Origin: Arcobacter sp. F2176
GTDB taxonomy: Bacteria; Campylobacterota; Campylobacteria; Campylobacterales; Arcobacteraceae
Assembly: GCF_004116465.1 (NCBI RefSeq)
Contig: NZ_PDJV01000011.1
Coordinates: forward strand, 24,291 to 88,290
Length of the DNA stretch: 64,000 nucleotides
Direction: 5' to 3'
This document shows positions 59,734-64,000 of this stretch, piece by piece. How positions within the stretch are numbered: the first letter of the stretch is position 1; every line of letters begins with the position of its first letter. The notes below the pieces were generated by a model, which saw only the letters and a list, made by a program, of their open reading frames with translations, was not told the DNA's origin and did no database searches. A program made the translations under genes and the position numbers.

Positions 59734-62343
59734 ATGCTTATTAAAAATAAAAAGAAATACACTTTAACAGATATAGAGCGATTATATTCACAAATACCAC
59801 TTATATTTATAATTGTAATCGCTTTATTATCTTTTCTTATTACTTTTTTTATTTTGGATTCTAAACAAAGTAGAGAAATAGATTTATTAAAACAAAAATA
59901 CTCTTTAAACTACGAATTTACTAAAAAAGAAGAGATAACTACATTTACATCTTATATAGATAAAAAACTAAAAAACAGCTTTTCCCAAGAAGAAATACAC
60001 CTTAAAAATATCACTTATAAAGTAGTTGGATTTATACAAGCAAATAAATTAAAAGATAAAAAAAACTTAGATAGCTATATAAAAAATATAGAAAATACAA
60101 ACGACTTAAATATTGTAATTTTTACAAAAGATGACTTAAAAATTTTATATGGTGAAAGTTCCATTTTATATTTGCAAAATCTTATTTATAGTTATAAAGA
60201 TAAAAAATACAAAGAGTTTATTTTAAAATATATATATTCACAAGGCAATGATAATCTTCAATATTGGAAAGATGATGTTGCAAGAACAGTAAGGTTGAGT
60301 TTTTTTGATAAAGTAATTATCAATAAGAAAGAGTATTTTATAGGTTCATTTTCTACAATTAATTCAATCAAAGAGATTACTAAAACTGCTATCATAAATG
60401 CAATTAATACAAAAAAATTTCCAATATGGTTTTATGATATTATTTCTCAAAAGACTTATAATTTTAATGGGAATAAAAAGTATGAAGACTCAAGTGAATT
60501 ATTTAAAAACAAGAAATATAATAAATCATACAAAATTATAAAACACTATTTGAACAATTTTGATTATAGTGATGAGTTTAAAAACTTTAGTTATTTTTAT
60601 GATAAATTTGACTTTTTAGTCTCTAGCTTTTATGATAAAAGTATTATTGAAAACCAATTAAAAGATACAATTTATAAAATCAAAAAAGATTATAGAACCT
60701 TGTTATTTAGAATCTTTATTTATATTTTAATAGGTGCTGGATTTCTTATTTTACTTACTTATCTTTTCACAAGTTTTATTAAAAATATCATTACAGAATA
60801 CAATGATGAACTTGAAGATAGAAGAGTATCTCTAATACATTGGAAAAAAAGATTTGAGTTGGCAATTATTGCCTCAAATGATGGTTTGTGGGATATAGAT
60901 TTTAAGACTAAAAAAATATATTTTTCAGATAAATGGTTAGATATGTTTGGATATAAAAAGGATGAATTAATTACATTTTCTGATTGGTTTGAGTTGATTC
61001 ACAATGAAGATAAAGTAAATGTGGAAAAACTATTTGATAAAATATTTGCAAAAGCAGATGATACATTTGTTTGTGAATATAGATTAAAAACTAAAAGTGA
61101 AGGCTTTAAATGGGTACTTGCAAGAGGTAAATCTTTTGTTGATGAAAATAATGAATTAGATAGAATGCTAATGATGTCTATGGATATAGACAAAAATAAA
61201 AGAATGAAAAAAGAGTTATTGGATATTGAACTTTTAGTTGAAGATGGAAAAATCGTAATCTTTAAACTTGTCAATAATGAAAATCTATCTGTTCAATATA
61301 TCTCAAATAGTATTCAAACTTTTGGCTTTAGTAAAAATATGTTTGAAAAAGAGAATATGAGATTTATGAATCTTATTCATAAAGAAGATGTGGCAAGTGT
61401 TCAAGTTGCTATTAATGCAGCAGTAAAAAAAGATCTACCAAACTTCACTTTTACTTGTAGAATGATAAATGCTGCAAATGAAGTAAGATGGATATCAAGT
61501 AGGGTAATTCTTATTAAAAACCACTCAGGACAAGTAAGCCACTTCTATGGGTATTTAAATGACATCACAAAAATAAAGCTAAGTGAAGAAGAACTTAAAT
61601 TAAAAGTTGAAGATGAACTTGCTAAAAATAGAGAAAAAGATAGAATCCTAATCCAACAAAACAAATTAGCAGCCATGGGAGAGATGTTGGGAAATATCGC
61701 TCACCAATGGAGACAGCCACTCAATAATGTATCTTTGATACTCCAATTTTTAAGAGATAATTACAAAAACAAAGATGTAAATGATGAAAAACTTGATAAG
61801 TTTATGAATAAAGCAAATCAACATATAGAGTATATGAGTGAGACAATTGATGATTTTAGAAACTTCTATAAACCTTCAAAATCAAAAAATGAGTTTTATG
61901 TAAATGAGTGTATTAATACTTTGCTTTACATGGTAAAAAATCAATATGAAATTCAAAATATAAAAATAAATTTTGAGTATGAAGAAGTAAAAATAACAAA
62001 CTATGAAAATGAACTAAAACAAGCTTTATTAAATATCTTAAATAATGCAAAAGATGCTTTATTGATGAAAAAAGAGAAAGAAAGCTTTGAGGCACATATA
62101 AATATATCTTTGAAAAAAGATAATGAAAAAATGAACTTGGAAATAACTAATAATGGTGGAAATATAGATGAAGAGATTTTATATAAAATTTACGAGCCAT
62201 ACTTTACAACAAAGTTTGAGATGCAAGGTACTGGAATAGGTCTTTACATGACAAAATCAATTATAGAAACTAATATGAAAGGAAAAATTGAAGTAGAAAA
62301 TACAAGTGATGGTGTGAAGTTTATTATCACACTAAATATTTAA
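59734..62343 (+). CDS. Cache/PAS sensor histidine kinase
   Basis: An 869-residue kinase. Helix 1 (about 20-42) and helix 2 (about 330-352) enclose a 290-residue periplasmic region fitting a Cache-type sensor (DVARTVRLSFFDKVIINKKE, YFIGSFSTI). Two PAS domains follow (about 380-490 and 510-625, with EYRLKTKSEGFKWVLARGKS and CRMINAANEVRWISS). H657 is in GNIAHQWRQPLNNVS, and the ATPase domain is complete (LNILNNAKDAL, GTGIGLYMTK). It is paired with the response regulator 17 bases downstream. Confidence 0.92.
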   Translation: MLIKNKKKYTLTDIERLYSQIPLIFIIVIALLSFLITFFILDSKQSREIDLLKQKYSLNYEFTKKEEITTFTSYIDKKLKNSFSQEEIHLKNITYKVVGFIQANKLKDKKNLDSYIKNIENTNDLNIVIFTKDDLKILYGESSILYLQNLIYSYKDKKYKEFILKYIYSQGNDNLQYWKDDVARTVRLSFFDKVIINKKEYFIGSFSTINSIKEITKTAIINAINTKKFPIWFYDIISQKTYNFNGNKKYEDSSELFKNKKYNKSYKIIKHYLNNFDYSDEFKNFSYFYDKFDFLVSSFYDKSIIENQLKDTIYKIKKDYRTLLFRIFIYILIGAGFLILLTYLFTSFIKNIITEYNDELEDRRVSLIHWKKRFELAIIASNDGLWDIDFKTKKIYFSDKWLDMFGYKKDELITFSDWFELIHNEDKVNVEKLFDKIFAKADDTFVCEYRLKTKSEGFKWVLARGKSFVDENNELDRMLMMSMDIDKNKRMKKELLDIELLVEDGKIVIFKLVNNENLSVQYISNSIQTFGFSKNMFEKENMRFMNLIHKEDVASVQVAINAAVKKDLPNFTFTCRMINAANEVRWISSRVILIKNHSGQVSHFYGYLNDITKIKLSEEELKLKVEDELAKNREKDRILIQQNKLAAMGEMLGNIAHQWRQPLNNVSLILQFLRDNYKNKDVNDEKLDKFMNKANQHIEYMSETIDDFRNFYKPSKSKNEFYVNECINTLLYMVKNQYEIQNIKINFEYEEVKITNYENELKQALLNILNNAKDALLMKKEKESFEAHINISLKKDNEKMNLEITNNGGNIDEEILYKIYEPYFTTKFEMQGTGIGLYMTKSIIETNMKGKIEVENTSDGVKFIITLNI

Positions 62344-62359
62344 CTTCATAGGATAACAA

Positions 62360-63073
62360 ATGAGCGAATATATTACAAGAGTATTATTAGTTGAAGATGA
62401 AGAGGACGCAAGGGAGATATTAAGTTTCTACCTTGATACAGTTTTTGATGAAGTAAAAATTGCCTGTGATGGAGAAGAAGGATTTGACTTATATGAAAAA
62501 GCATACAATGAAAACAAAACTTTTGACTTAGTTCTAACAGATATCCAAATGCCAAATATGGATGGACTAACAATGATTGAAAAGATTACAAGACTAAATG
62601 AAAACCAAAAGTTCATAATAGTATCAGCCTATAAAGATGAAGAGTATCTTTTTAAATCAATAAACTTAAATGTCATATCATATTTTGTAAAACCCTTGGA
62701 AGTAAAAAATATGATGGTGATGTTAAAAAAAGTAAAATCAAAAGTCCTAGAAGATAAATCAAATGTAATAGTAGAAGATGAATTAGTAGCTTTAAATAAT
62801 ACATATAAATATAACAGAAAAACTAAACAACTTTATAAAAATGATGAGTTGGTTGATTTAACAAAAAAAGAGAAACTTCTTATCGAAGCTCTTGCTAAAA
62901 ATATAAAAGAGATAAAAACAAAAGAATATCTAAAAGAGTTTATTTGGAATGATGCTAATACTTCTGATGCTACTATGCGTACGGTTATAAAAAGGGTTAA
63001 AGATAAGATTGCTGATGATGATTTTATTGTTTCGAAAAAGGGGTTGGGGTATTTGATTGAGAGAGGTGATTAA
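62360..63073 (+). CDS. Response regulator, winged-helix type
   Basis: A 237-residue partner of the preceding kinase. The receiver has VLLVEDEEDAREIL, phosphoacceptor DLVLTDIQMPNMDGLTMI, switch IIVSAYKDEEYLF and Lys in YFVKPL. The C-terminal DNA-binding half contains LTKKEKLLIEALAKN and ATMRTVIKRVKDKIADDDFI, matching OmpR-like domains. It is related to the regulator at 17549, and both follow HQWRQPL kinases. Confidence 0.92.
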   Translation: MSEYITRVLLVEDEEDAREILSFYLDTVFDEVKIACDGEEGFDLYEKAYNENKTFDLVLTDIQMPNMDGLTMIEKITRLNENQKFIIVSAYKDEEYLFKSINLNVISYFVKPLEVKNMMVMLKKVKSKVLEDKSNVIVEDELVALNNTYKYNRKTKQLYKNDELVDLTKKEKLLIEALAKNIKEIKTKEYLKEFIWNDANTSDATMRTVIKRVKDKIADDDFIVSKKGLGYLIERGD

Positions 63074-63313
63074 AGATTACTAGATACTCCTGATATATTT
63101 AGCATTTTGATAAGCTATTAAGGATATACGTTAATAATCTACATGATAATTATATAAAAAGATTAAAAATATTATAAAAAATATTTTAATATGAAATGTT
63201 TTTATTTAAAAGAGTTTATTTAAAAGAGTTTATTTTTAGGTATTTATTTATGTTTAATAGGTTAACATTTTAAATGTAAAACTATTGGGTAGTTTTAGAT
63301 GTACGCAATACAT

Positions 63314-63338
63314 AATGTATTACTAATAAGTAGTTAGA
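63314..63338 (+). repeat. 25-bp attI-like sequence, copy 2
   Basis: Identical over 25 bases to 9466-9490, ending in the integron core GTTAGAC (63333-63339). It directly precedes the second cassette-like gene. Confidence 0.55.
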
Positions 63339-63835
63339 CAGATAGGAGTTAATTTGCAAAGTTACGATGACTTTACTGCAAGCCATATTTTTTACTATGA
63401 TAAGAATAATAATTCTATTTATACTAAAGATAATAATCAAAAATATATCATCAATGATTCCAAATTGAAACAAGAACTTCAAGATATAGAAGGATATAGA
63501 AGTTTTATATATCCTGAAAGAAAACGTAGATTTATTTCATTTCTTTCAGCTATGTTTGTATCTGCTGGTCTAATTTGTATTTATTATCTCATTTTTAATG
63601 AACTTACTGAATCAATTATACCAATTGTGACTATAGGAATTTATTGGATTATACATTTGTATCTTCCTTTTATATTTCATAAAAAAATATCTAACATTCT
63701 AGAAAAATGTCATGCTATATCCGAAGATACTATAATGTAAAGTCTAACAAATTCTTGGAGAGAAACGAGTGACCCATCTGATTTTTAAGCCTAAATAAAC
63801 AAAAATCTGGGGACAGGATCAATGCCGTTAAGTTA
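63334..63835 (+). mobile_element. Second putative integron gene cassette, right end unclear
   Basis: It begins TTAGAC after the G of GTTAGAC (63333-63339) and contains one gene (63354-63740). The R'' core GTCTAAC (63742-63748) is the exact reverse complement of GTTAGAC. The following sequence TCTAACAAATTCTTGGA closely matches the first cassette's attC. The R' side is uncertain: GTTAAGT (63827-63833) fits the core rule but lies within a likely insertion-sequence end. Confidence 0.55.
63354..63740 (+). CDS. Cassette-borne small membrane protein
   Basis: A 128-residue protein starting at TTG with AGGAG six bases upstream. The soluble N-terminal part (1-55) contains ASHIFYYDKNNNSIYTKDNN. Two membrane helices follow (about 63-82 and 91-109: FISFLSAMFVSAGLICIYYL, IIPIVTIGIYWIIHLYLPFI). 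I recognise no family. Its stop is 2 bases before the attC core, and its start lies 20 bases after the opposite core, the packed arrangement of cassette genes. Confidence 0.7.
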   Translation: MQSYDDFTASHIFYYDKNNNSIYTKDNNQKYIINDSKLKQELQDIEGYRSFIYPERKRRFISFLSAMFVSAGLICIYYLIFNELTESIIPIVTIGIYWIIHLYLPFIFHKKISNILEKCHAISEDTIM

Positions 63836-64000
63836 AGCCAAGAAACCCCTTTTCATAGTATCTTCAGTACTTCTAAAAAACACTTTTTTTCTTCCTCTTG
63901 GAAAAATTAGCTGATTTAATACCTTTAGTATTTTTACCTTCCAAAGGAGATGGTCTTTTAAATTTTCTATTAGGTCTTATTTGAACAGTACTTGTTAAAA
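63820..64000 (-). mobile_element. End of a probable IS4-type insertion sequence with transposase C-terminus, partial
   Basis: CAATGCCGTTAAGTTAAGCC at 63820 resembles the terminal inverted repeat of IS4 (which has AATGCCG...GTTAAGG). The minus-strand frame ending at 63875-63873 encodes at least 42 residues, including TVQIRPNRKFKRPS and FSKRKKKSVF, a basic tail like those ending IS4-family transposases. The element runs off the window, so the call rests on the terminal sequence and tail only. Confidence 0.4.

Noticed and set aside
63827..63833. GTTAAGT as the R' core of the second attC
   Set aside because: It satisfies the core rule but lies within a sequence resembling an IS4 terminal repeat, so it cannot be counted as independent evidence.

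Overview
This window looks like the chromosome of an Arcobacter-like member of the Campylobacterota. It is very AT-rich, and its histidine kinases carry an H-box of the HQWRQPL type. It also encodes periplasmic Sel1-repeat proteins, some with Hcp-like cysteine pairs, and an aspA plus short asparaginase pair, and it contains a long poly-G tract. This is inferred from sequence character; no rRNA or tRNA gene is visible to confirm it.

Layout. 1-8 kb: alr (cut by the window edge) and uvrC, then small enzymes, two J-domain proteins, an ADP-ribosylglycohydrolase, a DsbA-fold protein, a PsiE-like protein, a radical SAM protein and a lysine-rich basic peptide. 8.1-11.2 kb is an accessory island: an ORF6N gene with an in-frame stop, a 0.57-kb imperfect inverted repeat, a membrane-protein gene that looks like an integron cassette with its own attC site, and a MntA/HepT toxin-antitoxin pair. 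11.2-19.7 kb: exonuclease III, a cysteine-less peroxiredoxin-like protein, transporters and a two-component system. 19.7-32.6 kb: a DUF3142 gene and a large repeat lipoprotein gene face a tight five-gene operon of four paralogous Sel1-type envelope proteins plus a DUF4153 membrane protein.

32.6-38.8 kb: a carboxymuconolactone-decarboxylase-like gene, two AraC-family paralogues and the decayed tail of a third, an MFS transporter and small metabolic genes. 38.8-47.7 kb: another Sel1 protein, a PocR-PAS-GAF-GGDEF diguanylate cyclase, a solute-binding lipoprotein overlapping a histidine kinase, and a TetR regulator with matching operators before itself and before a DUF1348 gene. 47.7-59.7 kb is mostly metabolic: aldA, argC, a Crp-like regulator, an NYN-LOTUS protein, a carboxyethylornithine-synthase-like gene frameshifted at a run of nine G, a LysR/YeiH pair and aspA-asparaginase. 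59.7-63.1 kb: a large sensor kinase and its response regulator. 63.3-64 kb: a second integron-cassette-like gene followed by what looks like the end of an IS4-type insertion sequence.

The most distinctive features are: (i) two solitary integron-like cassettes 54 kb apart, preceded by an identical 25-bp sequence, with no integrase in the window; (ii) the poly-G9 tract that switches a biosynthetic gene out of frame; (iii) the amplified Sel1 operon. Small-scale decay and slippage also recur: a nonsense codon in the ORF6N gene, a remnant AraC tail, and a 14-bp duplication that displaces a ribosome binding site.
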